Positions 1 to 7,147 of a DNA stretch of 34,414 bases are shown one piece after another (within the stretch, counting starts at the first letter, position 1; each line of letters begins with the position of its first letter). A program made the position numbers and the translations under genes. The notes below the pieces were generated by a model. That model saw only the letters and a list, made by a program, of their open reading frames with translations, was not told the DNA's origin and did not search any database. The stretch spans positions 1 to 34,414 of the forward strand of contig JAFIFJ010000150.1 of assembly GCA_020832085.1 (NCBI GenBank), given 5' to 3'. Origin of the DNA: Gammaproteobacteria bacterium (GTDB lineage: Bacteria; Pseudomonadota; Gammaproteobacteria; Pseudomonadales; Azotimanducaceae).

Positions 1-348
1 GGATCAGGGGGCGCAGTTCACGGCCAGCGCATTCACCGACGTTCTGAAGGAGCATGGAGTGCAGATCAGCATGGACGGTAAAGGCCGCTGGGTGGACAAC
101 GTCTTCGTGGAGCGGCTGTGGCGCAGCGTGAAGTACGAGGATGTCTACCTGAAAGCTTACGAAACGCCGGCCGAACTGCGTGCCGGGCTGGATCGATACT
201 TCCAGTTCTACAACGGCCAGCGCGGGCATGCAGCACTGGACCGACGAACACCCGATGAAGTTTACTTCGGGACTATGGGCAGCCTGCCGAAGGCCGCCTG
301 ACGCCGTGGAAGATTCCACTTATCGGGGTGTCCAGAAAACGGGGTCCA
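1..348 (+). mobile_element. Right end of an IS3-family insertion sequence
   Basis: Downstream of the transposase stop lies GTGTCCAGAAAACGGGGTCC followed by A (about 329-348). It ends in CA and has the form of an IS3-family terminal inverted repeat. Directly after it an IS66-type transposase frame resumes in mid-protein, which places the junction at about 348. The element therefore appears to have inserted into an older IS66 copy. The left end and target duplication lie outside the window. Confidence 0.65.
2..301 (+). CDS. IS3-family transposase (OrfB/integrase core), C-terminal part, cut by the window edge
   Basis: The reading frame is open from base 2 and ends at 299-301, so the gene begins before the window. 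Visible are DQGAQF, then ISMDGKGRWVDNVFVERLWRS, then YNGQRGHAALDRRTPDEVYF. This is the C-terminal half of the rve/DDE integrase core of IS3-family OrfB proteins: the second catalytic Asp lies in the DQG motif and the catalytic Glu in the VFVERLWRS segment. Known role of the family: OrfAB catalyses excision and insertion of the element through a circular intermediate. The stop is followed within about 50 bases by a plausible terminal inverted repeat. Whether the full element is intact cannot be judged here. Confidence 0.9.
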   Translation, partial: DQGAQFTASAFTDVLKEHGVQISMDGKGRWVDNVFVERLWRSVKYEDVYLKAYETPAELRAGLDRYFQFYNGQRGHAALDRRTPDEVYFGTMGSLPKAA

Positions 349-890
349 TTTCTACCATCGGAGCCCTTTACGAACAGGAAGCCTGGATCCGCAAGCGTAA
401 GCTGGAAGGACCGGACAAACACGAGGCGCGGCAGGCCTACTGCAAGCCGGTGGTCGAAGCCTTCTGGCAGTGGTGTGATGAACAATGTCAGCGCCTCGAC
501 CTGACGCCCAGCAATCCACTGAGCAAGGCATTGAAGTACGCCATGAGCCGGCGCGAGGCGCTGGAGGTTTTCCTGCGCGAACCGGTCGTGCAGGTGGACA
601 CCAACCATCTGGAGCGTGCCTTGCGGCCGATCCCCATGGGGAGGAAAAACCATCTCTTTTGCTGGACCGAGGTCGGCGCTGAGTACCTGGCTGTTCTGCA
701 CAGCCTGCTGGTCACCTGCCGCCTGCAGGGTGTCGATCCCTACACGTATCTCGTCGATGTCCTGCAGCGGGTCGGACAGCATCCGGCCAAAGATGTCATC
801 GACCTGACGCCACGGCGGTGGAAGGAACTGTTCGCAGCGAACCCGCTTCGATCGGATGTGAGTCGAGTGCCTGCTGTTCCTGCCCAGTAG
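349..890 (+). pseudogene. IS66-family transposase (TnpC), C-terminal fragment disrupted by the IS3 insertion
   Basis: The translated segment runs STIGALYEQEAW, KHEARQAYCKPVVEAFWQW, then VVQVDTNHLERALRPIPMGR, KNHLFCWTEVGAEYLAVLHS, LLVTCRLQGVDPYTYLVDVL and DLTPRRWKELF. These match the C-terminal DDE half and tail of IS66 TnpC: the N-x-x-E-R-x-x-R-P motif, GRKN.LF, then LQGVDPY.YL. The N-terminal zinc-binding and helix-turn-helix regions are missing because the IS3 end lies immediately upstream. The frame happens to be open back to 180 through the IS3 end, but that is coincidental. IS66 ends usually start GTAAGCG; the reverse complement of 912-929 begins GTAACCGC and may be the right end, though this is weak. 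Confidence 0.85.
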
Positions 891-1146
891 TTACGAATGG
901 GACAAGAACGTCTTTGTTCGAGCGGTTACTGCCCGGGCTTTGAATGCCTTGCCGTAACGTGCCATGCGTCACCTCGTTGCCCTCTGCCTGCGATTCTATC
1001 GGAGGCGGCAACTATCTTGACGCAGAGGGATTGCCACGTCGCTTCGGCCTTGCAATGACGGTAGGGGAGTTTGTCGCGATGGTCGCCGAGGTGGCGCTAT
1101 TCCTGACTCCTGTGCTGTCAGCCTGACTTCGCGCTGGCCTTATTAG
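891..1146. other. Gene-free remnant stretch between IS66 and the kinase-tail remnant
   Basis: No convincing gene is present; the short open frames here lack recognisable motifs or ribosome sites. The stretch holds a possible IS66 right end near 929 and one dispersed-repeat-like hairpin (listed separately). It reads as mobile-element debris. Confidence 0.5.
1027..1060. repeat. Dispersed intergenic hairpin of the GGATTGCCACG...GCAATGACG type
   Basis: The block GGGATTGCCACGTCGCTTCG, a short gap, then TTGCAATGACG forms an inverted repeat with ATTGC/GCAAT arms. Read on the other strand it begins CGTCATTGCAAGG, resembling the widespread bacterial intergenic repeat starting CGTCATTGCGAG. The assignment rests on sequence resemblance only; no second copy occurs in this window. 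Confidence 0.45.
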
Positions 1147-1263
1147 TTTGACGGCTGCCATACGCGGAGTCGTAGCCACTGTCATCCCCATATCGATCCG
1201 GCTTGTCGGTGTTCACGGCGTTCACCTCGCACCGATCAATGGCGCATTGGCATGGCGCAAGCC
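1147..1263 (-). pseudogene. Decayed copy of the 3' end of a Wzc-like BY-kinase gene
   Basis: Read on the minus strand this stretch encodes LRHANAPLIGA, then after a frameshift VNAVNTDKPDRYG and DDSGYDSAYGSRQ. The intact kinase downstream of tacAT has LRQVNAPVIGA, VVNAVDASKPDRYG and YYSGYYAYGSYSQ at its C-terminus (coding 2340-2461). The DNA can also be aligned directly, for example CGATCCGGCTTG shared by 1195-1206 and 2391-2402. The copy keeps the SKPDRYG-like motif but has lost several tail tyrosines and the reading frame, so it is not functional. It has the same orientation as the intact gene and lies on the other side of the toxin-antitoxin pair. It could be a relic of a second kinase gene or of a local duplication. 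Confidence 0.8.
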
Positions 1264-1289
1264 CCGCTGAAGTGGAGCCTGCAGCACGT

Positions 1290-1796
1290 TCAACTTTTGC
1301 CGCGAATGAAACGGCGCGCGTCCTTTAGCAACAGAATCAGTTGCCGAGCTTGCAGGGGCGTTGGCTCGAAGCCGAAACGGCGATAGAAGGCATCGGCTTG
1401 CGCATCGATGGGGTGCGTCAGCAGCGCCCGAATGCCGGCCTGTTCAGCGACGGCGACCGTGCGCGTGATCGCGTCCTGCAGCAGGCTGACACCCAGGCCC
1501 CGATTCTGGTAGTCCAGGTCAACTGCCAGCCTCGCCAAAACGACCAGTGGGATCGGGTACTGCCCCATTCCGCGACGAATCCGTTCGGGGGCTTCAAGCG
1601 TGTCGATCTGCCCTACCGTCAGACTGTAATACCCGGCCACGCGATCCTGGTCGCAGACCACAAAGGTCCTCGCCGAGCCGCTGCCTTGGGCCTGGCGCGC
1701 ATGCTGGAGCAGCCAGTCCGTGAGGGCGGGTTTGCCGCAGTCAAAGGCCTCCAGCCGCTGGGATGCATCCAGCGGCTGAGGGGCTGAAAATCTCAT
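1290..1796 (-). CDS. TacT-like GNAT acetyltransferase toxin
   Basis: A 168-residue GNAT protein starting MRFSAPQPLDASQRLEAFDC. It has the family features VVCDQDRVAGYYSLTVGQI, VVLARLAVDLDYQNRGLGVS (the Q/RxxGxG/A acetyl-CoA loop) and the C-terminal YRRFGFEPTP. Known role of TacT/AtaT toxins: transfer of acetyl from acetyl-CoA to the amino group of aminoacyl-tRNA, blocking translation until relieved. The start ATG overlaps the antitoxin stop by four bases (ATGA, 1793-1796), so the two are translationally coupled. Length and motifs look intact. Specific tRNA targets cannot be read from the sequence. Confidence 0.9.
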   Translation of the reverse strand: MRFSAPQPLDASQRLEAFDCGKPALTDWLLQHARQAQGSGSARTFVVCDQDRVAGYYSLTVGQIDTLEAPERIRRGMGQYPIPLVVLARLAVDLDYQNRGLGVSLLQDAITRTVAVAEQAGIRALLTHPIDAQADAFYRRFGFEPTPLQARQLILLLKDARRFIRGKS

Positions 1797-2080
1797 CTGC
1801 TGGGCCAGACGGGTTGCCGTGAAAACAGATCCTGAAGCCCCGGGTTATCCGTCTCAGGGCGATCGAGCATCTCCAGCAGCGCCTGGTATTGACTGCCGGA
1901 AACCATGAACAAGCGCTGATCGAGCAAGGTCTGTTCGGCCGCCTGGTACGCGGCGTCGAGAATGAAGTCGGTCAGCGACTTGTGGGCGACTTCGGCAGCA
2001 CGTCGCAGCACCGTCTCCTGCTCGGGGGTGGCGCGCAGGCCAAGGCGGGAGGAACGCTTCGTTGCGTCGGCGGCGGGCAT
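1793..2080 (-). CDS. TacA-like DUF1778 (RHH) antitoxin
   Basis: A 95-residue protein beginning MPAADATKRSSRLGLRATPE. Its N-terminal ribbon-helix-helix region is followed by QETVLRRAAEVAHKSLTDFI, the DUF1778 core, and a C-terminal toxin-binding tail with FMVSGSQYQALLEMLDRP. The start at 2080 is chosen because AAGGAG lies seven bases upstream; the longer open frame to 2419 has no such site and encodes low-complexity sequence. Known role: it binds and neutralises the GNAT toxin and represses its own promoter. It lies directly upstream of the toxin gene with a four-base overlap. Confidence 0.9.
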   Translation of the reverse strand: MPAADATKRSSRLGLRATPEQETVLRRAAEVAHKSLTDFILDAAYQAAEQTLLDQRLFMVSGSQYQALLEMLDRPETDNPGLQDLFSRQPVWPSR

Positions 2081-2097
2081 GGCGGGACTCCTTGGAT

Positions 2098-2121
2098 GTA
2101 CGAATGCCGCAACGTTAGTAC
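2098..2121 (-). promoter_or_regulatory. Probable tacAT operator/promoter palindrome
   Basis: The imperfect 24-base palindrome GTACGAATGCCG/CAACGTTAGTAC sits 18 bases upstream of the antitoxin start. RHH antitoxins of this family bind such GTAC-type inverted repeats over their own promoter. On the minus strand, TTGTAC and TACATC are spaced 17 bases apart and could be weak -35/-10 elements. This is inferred from position and symmetry only. Confidence 0.45.
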
Positions 2122-2318
2122 AAAAGACGCAGAGCCGTCCAATGGCTGTTGTGCCGGGCGCAAGCAGGCCGAGCGGGACAGCCCTATCGAACCGGGGTTC
2201 CGCGTGTGAAGTTTCCGAAGAGGGGCATGGGTTCAGTGGCCGGGGTGCTGCTCGCGCTGTCAACGAATCGATCCGGGACCTTCCGTGAAAGCGGGGAAGG
2301 CCGATAGCTGAAAACAGA

Positions 2319-4514
2319 TCACCCCTTGCCGGTATCGGCTTCAGCCTGGGAGTAACTGCCGTAAGCGTAGTAGCCGCTGTAGTACCCATACCGATCCGGC
2401 TTGCTGGCATCCACGGCATTCACGACCGCGCCAATTACCGGGGCGTTCACCTGCCGCAAGCTGCCGACGTTGTTGCGGATCACCGGCATCGGTGTGGATT
2501 CGTACTTCGCCACGAAGATCAGCGCATCCGATAGCGTCGACAGAATGAGTGCGTCACTGGCGGCATTCAGGGGCGCGGTATCAATGATCACCCGCTCGTA
2601 GCGCTTGCTCAGGGCATCGAGCATGGCCTTGAAGCGTTTGGAAGACAGCAGTTCCAGCGGGTTCGGCGGAATAATGCCGGCGGTGAGGATATCGATGCCG
2701 TGTTCGGTGTGGTGAATGGCTTCTTCAAGCGTCGTATTGCCCGAGATGACATTGGAGATGCCTCCCTTGCTCATGGGCAGGTTGAACTCCCGGGCCAGGT
2801 CGGGGCGGCGCATATCGGCGTCCAGCAGAATGGTCTTCTCGAGCTGGCCGAAGGCCAGGGCCAGGTTGCTGGCAACCGTGGTCTTGCCTTCACCGGGTAT
2901 CGATGACGTGACCGTGATGATGCGGTGTGGCGTGTCCAGGCCGGAGAGCACCACCGAGGTGCGAATGCCGCGTATGGCTTCTGCGAACGCGCCTTTCTCC
3001 GTGTCGGTGAAGCGTGTGCGCATGGCGTTCTTGGCGTTGCGCTTCACGGCTTCTTTCGGAATGTGGCCAAGCAGGGGCAGGCCAAGCTGATCTTCCACGT
3101 CGTGAATCGCGCGCAGGGTGTTGTTGAGCATCTCGCGGCCGAAGACGGCGCCTAGGCCGATCATCAGCGCCAGCATGGAGGCGAGGGCGGTCACCAGGGT
3201 CCGCCTTGGGCGCACTTGGGGTGCCTCATCGGGCAGCTCGATGAACCTTGCGGTGGCCTCCTGGAAGTTCGCCTGCCGGGTTTCCTGAAAGCGCTGCAGG
3301 AACATGTCGTATAGGCGCCGGTTGGTATCCACATTGCGCTGCAGTTGACTGAGTTCGGTGGTTTGGCGCTGGATGCCTTGAACTTCCCGCTCGGCGGCTT
3401 CGATCTGTTGGCGCAGGTCTCGTTCGTTCGCGCGGGCCGAGCGGATCTGATCGCGCAGGCTGGCGACTACGTCGTTGGCCTTGGTGGCAATGGAGCGGCT
3501 GATCTGCTCGAGTTCCACGTTGGCGGAGATCATCTGAGGGTGGCGGGGTCCGTAGCGGCCGCTGAGTTCTGCAATGCGGCTCTGGGCGGCGGTGCGGGCG
3601 CGCAGCAGTTCCTGCATGGCCGGATCGCGCATCACGGCTGCGGAGGCTGACCAGCGCTCCTGTGGGGCATCTTCCAGCAGGGCAATGGCGTTCTCAGCAG
3701 CGACGCGCTCCTGCTGCTGTTCGACGAGCCTTCGGTTCAAGTCCCGCACTCGGTCGGCGCTGATGGCCACCACGCCACCGGATTCCTCGGCGGAGGAGAC
3801 GTCCACAAGTCGGTTGTCTTCCCGGAACTGCTGCAGTTCGCGTTCGGAGGCGATGAGCGTGGTGCGCAGGCCTTCCAGCCGCTCCGTGAGCCAGCCTGCA
3901 GCGCGCTCGGTCACTTCCAGGCGTGCTTCCAGGCCGCTGTCGATGTAGGTGTTGCCATGGCCTTCGGCAACGGCCATGGAGAGGCTGCGGTCGGGTGAGT
4001 CGAAGTGGATGTTGATGAGCGTGGTGTTCTGAATCGGCTCGATCGTGAGATTCTCGCGCACCCAGTTGATGATCTGCCGACGGCGCTGGGTGGGGTCGGC
4101 GCTGAGCGGGTCTTCGCGCTGGCCGATCACCGGCAAGCTGCCCATGAGGCCAGGGTCGCGGATGGCGGCCAGTACGCGCTGATCCTCGACGAGGCCCATG
4201 CGCTCGACGGTCCGCTCCACCAAATTGCGTGAGCGCATGATCTCTGTCTGGGTCCGCAGATACTCCCGCTGCTGCATGTTGATCGGGTCGTAGATCTGCT
4301 CGATAGAGAGGACGTTCACAGCGTCGCCCTCCAGGATCAGCGTGGCGCTGCCTCGGTAGATGGGTGTCATTGCGGTGGTTATGAGGAAGGCGAGGGCGGC
4401 TGTGCCGAGGGTCAGCCCGGCGAGAACCCACTTGTAGCGCAGGAGGATACCCAGCAGCTGGCCGAGATCGATGCTGTCGTCATCGTAGTCGACGTCTGCC
4501 ATCGGGCCCGCCAT
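2319..4514 (-). CDS. Wzc/GumC-like polysaccharide co-polymerase with C-terminal BY-kinase domain
   Basis: A protein of about 731 residues. The N-terminal Wzz domain lies between two membrane segments: LAGLTLGTAALAFLI near residue 31-46 and TALASMLALMIGLGAVF near 441-457. The intervening periplasmic part is long and coiled-coil rich. The cytoplasmic kinase has Walker A SSIPGEGKTT, Walker A' ILLDADMRRPDL and Walker B VIIDTAP, and ends in a tyrosine cluster (RYGYYSGYYAYGSY, seven Tyr). Known role: autophosphorylation cycles of the tail control polymer length and export through Wza-type channels. The start at 4514 has AAGGACTGGAG upstream; a GTG at 4544 is an alternative. The likely partners are the Wza-like protein (7148) and the CpsB-type phosphatase (11987). 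Confidence 0.93.
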   Translation of the reverse strand: MAGPMADVDYDDDSIDLGQLLGILLRYKWVLAGLTLGTAALAFLITTAMTPIYRGSATLILEGDAVNVLSIEQIYDPINMQQREYLRTQTEIMRSRNLVERTVERMGLVEDQRVLAAIRDPGLMGSLPVIGQREDPLSADPTQRRRQIINWVRENLTIEPIQNTTLINIHFDSPDRSLSMAVAEGHGNTYIDSGLEARLEVTERAAGWLTERLEGLRTTLIASERELQQFREDNRLVDVSSAEESGGVVAISADRVRDLNRRLVEQQQERVAAENAIALLEDAPQERWSASAAVMRDPAMQELLRARTAAQSRIAELSGRYGPRHPQMISANVELEQISRSIATKANDVVASLRDQIRSARANERDLRQQIEAAEREVQGIQRQTTELSQLQRNVDTNRRLYDMFLQRFQETRQANFQEATARFIELPDEAPQVRPRRTLVTALASMLALMIGLGAVFGREMLNNTLRAIHDVEDQLGLPLLGHIPKEAVKRNAKNAMRTRFTDTEKGAFAEAIRGIRTSVVLSGLDTPHRIITVTSSIPGEGKTTVASNLALAFGQLEKTILLDADMRRPDLAREFNLPMSKGGISNVISGNTTLEEAIHHTEHGIDILTAGIIPPNPLELLSSKRFKAMLDALSKRYERVIIDTAPLNAASDALILSTLSDALIFVAKYESTPMPVIRNNVGSLRQVNAPVIGAVVNAVDASKPDRYGYYSGYYAYGSYSQAEADTGKG

Positions 4515-4582
4515 GGGCTCCAGTCCTTTGGCCTTGGATGTCACGTCCGGATGCCCTCGTGCTTGGGTGACTGTTCCCCAAC

Positions 4583-4611
4583 AAAAAAGCCCCGCCTAGC
4601 GGGGCTTTTTT
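4583..4611 (-). terminator. Rho-independent terminator (bidirectional form)
   Basis: AGCCCCG and CGGGGCT arms with a five-base CCTAG loop are flanked by an A-run on the left and a T-run on the right, so it can work on either strand. It lies between the stop of the secreted protein (4681) and the start of the kinase gene (4514). It should therefore separate or attenuate transcription entering the kinase gene from upstream. Confidence 0.9.
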
Positions 4612-4680
4612 GTTTTGCTTCGTTCTAGAACGCGCTCCGCGTTCGCACGGCAGCGAAGCTCAAAATTCCCCAGGGTCGCC

Positions 4681-5250
4681 TCAATCGAGGCAGCCTGGCT
4701 CGGAACCGACTGCTTCGCAGAGTGCATCCTGTACGCCTCGGCCACCGCCGCCGCCGCTACCGGGGCCGCGCGCAGCTGCAGCGCGAGGAGCTCCGAGGCC
4801 TGCAACCATGCGAGCACTAGGCGCGGCTGCGCGGAGGGACATGAGGCCGGTGATGGCACGGATGGCGGCCGTGGCAACGGGCTGGAAGCTCGCTGAGTTC
4901 GCGGCGTAGGCTTGGCCCACATTGGTTGCTGGGTAGCCCTTACCCGCGGCGGACCCCAAGGCGGCATTGACGGAAGCCGTCAGGGCTGGATCGTTCGCGG
5001 GCGTGTCGGTGGCGGCAGCCAGCGTGCGAATCGCGCTGCCGGCGAACTGACCGATTTGTCCGCTGCCGACGACCTGGGCTATCTGGTCCATGACCGCATC
5101 AATGTCCAGACCTCTGGCCAAGCCATTGGCGATCACCTGATCTGCAGGCACTCCATTGCCGATGTCGCCGGAGACGCTGGCATGGCTGCTGAAGGGCAGA
5201 AGTGCCGCGATCAGCAGTGCGACGAAGCTGAATTGCTTGAGCGTGGTCAT
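4681..5250 (-). CDS. Secreted protein of unknown function in the polysaccharide locus
   Basis: A 189-residue protein with a signal peptide, MTTLKQFSFVALLIAALLPF followed by SSHA. The mature part is Ala/Gly-rich and probably helical (IGNGVPADQVIANGLARGLD, IDAVMDQIAQVVGSGQIGQF). A Gly-rich linker (GPGSGGGGGRG) and a short tail with two cysteines (ALCEAVGSEPGC) follow, which could form a disulfide. The start at 5250 is preferred because the signal peptide begins there with TGGGGA upstream; longer starts (5262, 5313) add an unlikely N-terminus. I do not recognise the family. It is transcribed toward the kinase gene but separated from it by a strong terminator, and is divergent from the outer-membrane barrel gene. 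Confidence 0.75.
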   Translation of the reverse strand: MTTLKQFSFVALLIAALLPFSSHASVSGDIGNGVPADQVIANGLARGLDIDAVMDQIAQVVGSGQIGQFAGSAIRTLAAATDTPANDPALTASVNAALGSAAGKGYPATNVGQAYAANSASFQPVATAAIRAITGLMSLRAAAPSARMVAGLGAPRAAAARGPGSGGGGGRGVQDALCEAVGSEPGCLD

Positions 5251-5730
5251 GAGTATCCCCATCCGTGTATAGAACCCTCTTTCATTGTAGGCCGAAGTGT
5301 GAATCCGGCGCAATCGAGGGCTGGCGATAGATTTCAGGTTCCGTGTTGGCGCATTCCCGGCTCCGAAGGCCGAAGCGTGTGATGGTCCTGCTTGCTTGCG
5401 GCTATGGGCCTGCTTTGCCGTGACACTTCGTTAGGCTTTGTGCGCTGCGTCTCAATGCTGTGGAGTTGAGAGCGTAAACGGGGTTATCGCCGTCTGTTGT
5501 GATCGTGTTAACATTTGCGCGTCAGCGTTGGGGCTTGGCATCCGGTTTCGGCAGTAGGTGGTTGAAATGGGTGCGGTATTTGGTGAAGATCAGCGCTAGT
5601 TGGGGGTCGCAAAGCTGTGGGTGAGTTGGAGCTGCGCGGGTCTCGCTTTATTGATGGCCACGGACATGGCGGGTGGGTTCACGGATGACCCGCTGATCGG
5701 GTGGCGAGACTTTTGGGGGTCGATGACGGC
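5251..5730. other. Divergent intergenic control region of the polysaccharide locus
   Basis: About 480 bases without a convincing gene lie between the divergent secreted-protein and outer-membrane-barrel genes. It must carry both promoters. One CRP/Vfr-like half-palindromic site (5498-5513) is visible; no clear sigma-70 pair stands out. Frames antisense to the barrel gene that run into this region look like shadows. Confidence 0.6.
5498..5513. promoter_or_regulatory. CRP/Vfr-like binding site candidate
   Basis: TGTGATCGTGTTAACA matches the CRP consensus half-sites TGTGA-N6-TCACA at nine of ten positions. It lies 218 bases before the barrel gene and 248 bases before the secreted-protein gene. 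Control of exopolysaccharide by cAMP receptor proteins is known in other bacteria; here it is inferred from the motif alone. Confidence 0.3.
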
Positions 5731-6927
5731 ATGAAAACCAAGTTCTGGGGACTCGCTTGCGGATTGTCGCTGGCAGCGGGCGCTGTGACGGCTGGCCCGC
5801 AGTACGCGGCGATCGAGCTCGGTGAAGGGCTGATCATGACGCCTGGGCTCGACATCAATCTCGAGTACGACGACAACATCTTCCAGTCTTCGAATAATAA
5901 GAAGAGCAGCTTCATCACCCGGGTCGCGCCAGCGGTGGAGTGGCAGGCTCGGCAGGAGCATGCGCGTTTCACGCTCGGGTACGCGGGGAACTACGGCATC
6001 TTCGCTAGCAGTTCGGATGACAACTATGACGATCACTTCGTGCGAGCGGATCTCGATTTCGAGGGCGCGCGGACAGATCTGAACCTCTACGGCAGTTTCG
6101 AGGCCGCCCATGACCCGCGCGGTACCGGGCCTTCAGATGGCTTGGGCGATAATGTGGCGCGTGATGTCTTCACCAAGCCCACGGAATACGATGAGTGGGC
6201 GTGGGGCACCAGCGTTGTGTTCCGGGGATCGCGGACCCAGCTGCGCGCGGGCTACGGCTACGTGGATAAGAAGTATCAAAACTTCCGGCAGTTCACCCGT
6301 GACCGTGATCGTTCGACGGATCGCTTCAATGTCGGTGTGGCCTATGCCCTGACGGGCAAGACCAATGCGGTGGTGAACGCGTCGCGCTTGAAGACCGATT
6401 ACAGCTTCGAAAGGGCCGGTGTGCCGTCGCTGGACTCTGATCAGGACCGCTTGACTGCCGGTATCGAGTGGGAGGCCACCGCGCGCACCACGGGTAGCGT
6501 CCAGTTCGGTTGGGAGTGGAAGGATTTCGACGACCCGGCGCGCAGCAAGGTGGACGGCTTCACCTGGGGTGCTGAGATCGAATGGGCACCACGGACCTAC
6601 TCGACGTTTGCGCTGTTCACGGAAAACCGCTTCCAGGAAACCGACAACGTGGGTAGCGCCAAGGACACCTCTTCGGTGGGTCTGTCCTGGTCCCATGACT
6701 GGAGTGATCGGCTGGCCACCACTGCAGGCTTCGATTACGCACGGGAGAAGTACAAAGGCTTCGACCGGAAGGACGACTTCTACCGATTCTCCCTCGGATT
6801 TGATTACGACTTCCGCCGCTGGATGACGCTGGGCGGTGGCGTGCGGATCAGCTCGCGGGATTCGAACGTGGTAGCAGCGGATTACGACCGCAATATCGTC
6901 TACCTGCGGGCGATGATGAGCCTCTGA
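5731..6927 (+). CDS. Outer-membrane beta-barrel protein of the exopolysaccharide locus (BBP2-like)
   Basis: A 398-residue protein with signal peptide MKTKFWGLACGLSLAAGAVT. Then comes PGLDINLEYDDNIFQSSNNK, a typical opening of putative beta-barrel porin 2 proteins. Many amphipathic strands with alternating aromatic/charged residues follow, ending in YDRNIVYLRAMMSL. Such barrels are common in Wza/Wzc-type loci and are thought to help polymer cross or attach to the outer membrane; the exact role here is inferred. The ATG at 5731 is chosen because the signal peptide starts there; GTG 5701 only adds ten residues. A strong terminator follows the stop. Confidence 0.85.
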   Translation: MKTKFWGLACGLSLAAGAVTAGPQYAAIELGEGLIMTPGLDINLEYDDNIFQSSNNKKSSFITRVAPAVEWQARQEHARFTLGYAGNYGIFASSSDDNYDDHFVRADLDFEGARTDLNLYGSFEAAHDPRGTGPSDGLGDNVARDVFTKPTEYDEWAWGTSVVFRGSRTQLRAGYGYVDKKYQNFRQFTRDRDRSTDRFNVGVAYALTGKTNAVVNASRLKTDYSFERAGVPSLDSDQDRLTAGIEWEATARTTGSVQFGWEWKDFDDPARSKVDGFTWGAEIEWAPRTYSTFALFTENRFQETDNVGSAKDTSSVGLSWSHDWSDRLATTAGFDYAREKYKGFDRKDDFYRFSLGFDYDFRRWMTLGGGVRISSRDSNVVAADYDRNIVYLRAMMSL

Positions 6928-6948
6928 TCGGCTGACTGTCCGCACCAG

Positions 6949-6990
6949 CAAGCCCCCGTTGGGTTCCTGACCTGCGGGGGTTTGTTGTTT
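6949..6990 (+). terminator. Rho-independent terminator after the barrel gene
   Basis: CAAGCCCCCG pairs with CGGGGGTTTG (ten pairs, one G-T) around a 16-base loop and is followed by TTGTTT. It lies about 20 bases after the barrel stop codon. It separates this gene from the Wza-like gene downstream, which should have its own promoter. Confidence 0.8.
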
Positions 6991-7147
6991 CTGGGGTTTG
7001 ATAAATCAGTGGGCTTGGAATTCAGCATTCGTTCACGGCAATCTGGCAACCATGGCGGGAGGCTTCGGCGGCCGCCTGAGAAGCGGGTCGAGCTGCGGTG
7101 TTGATGGGTTCTCTTGACTCGATTCATTGAAGGGGTGAAGTACAGAC

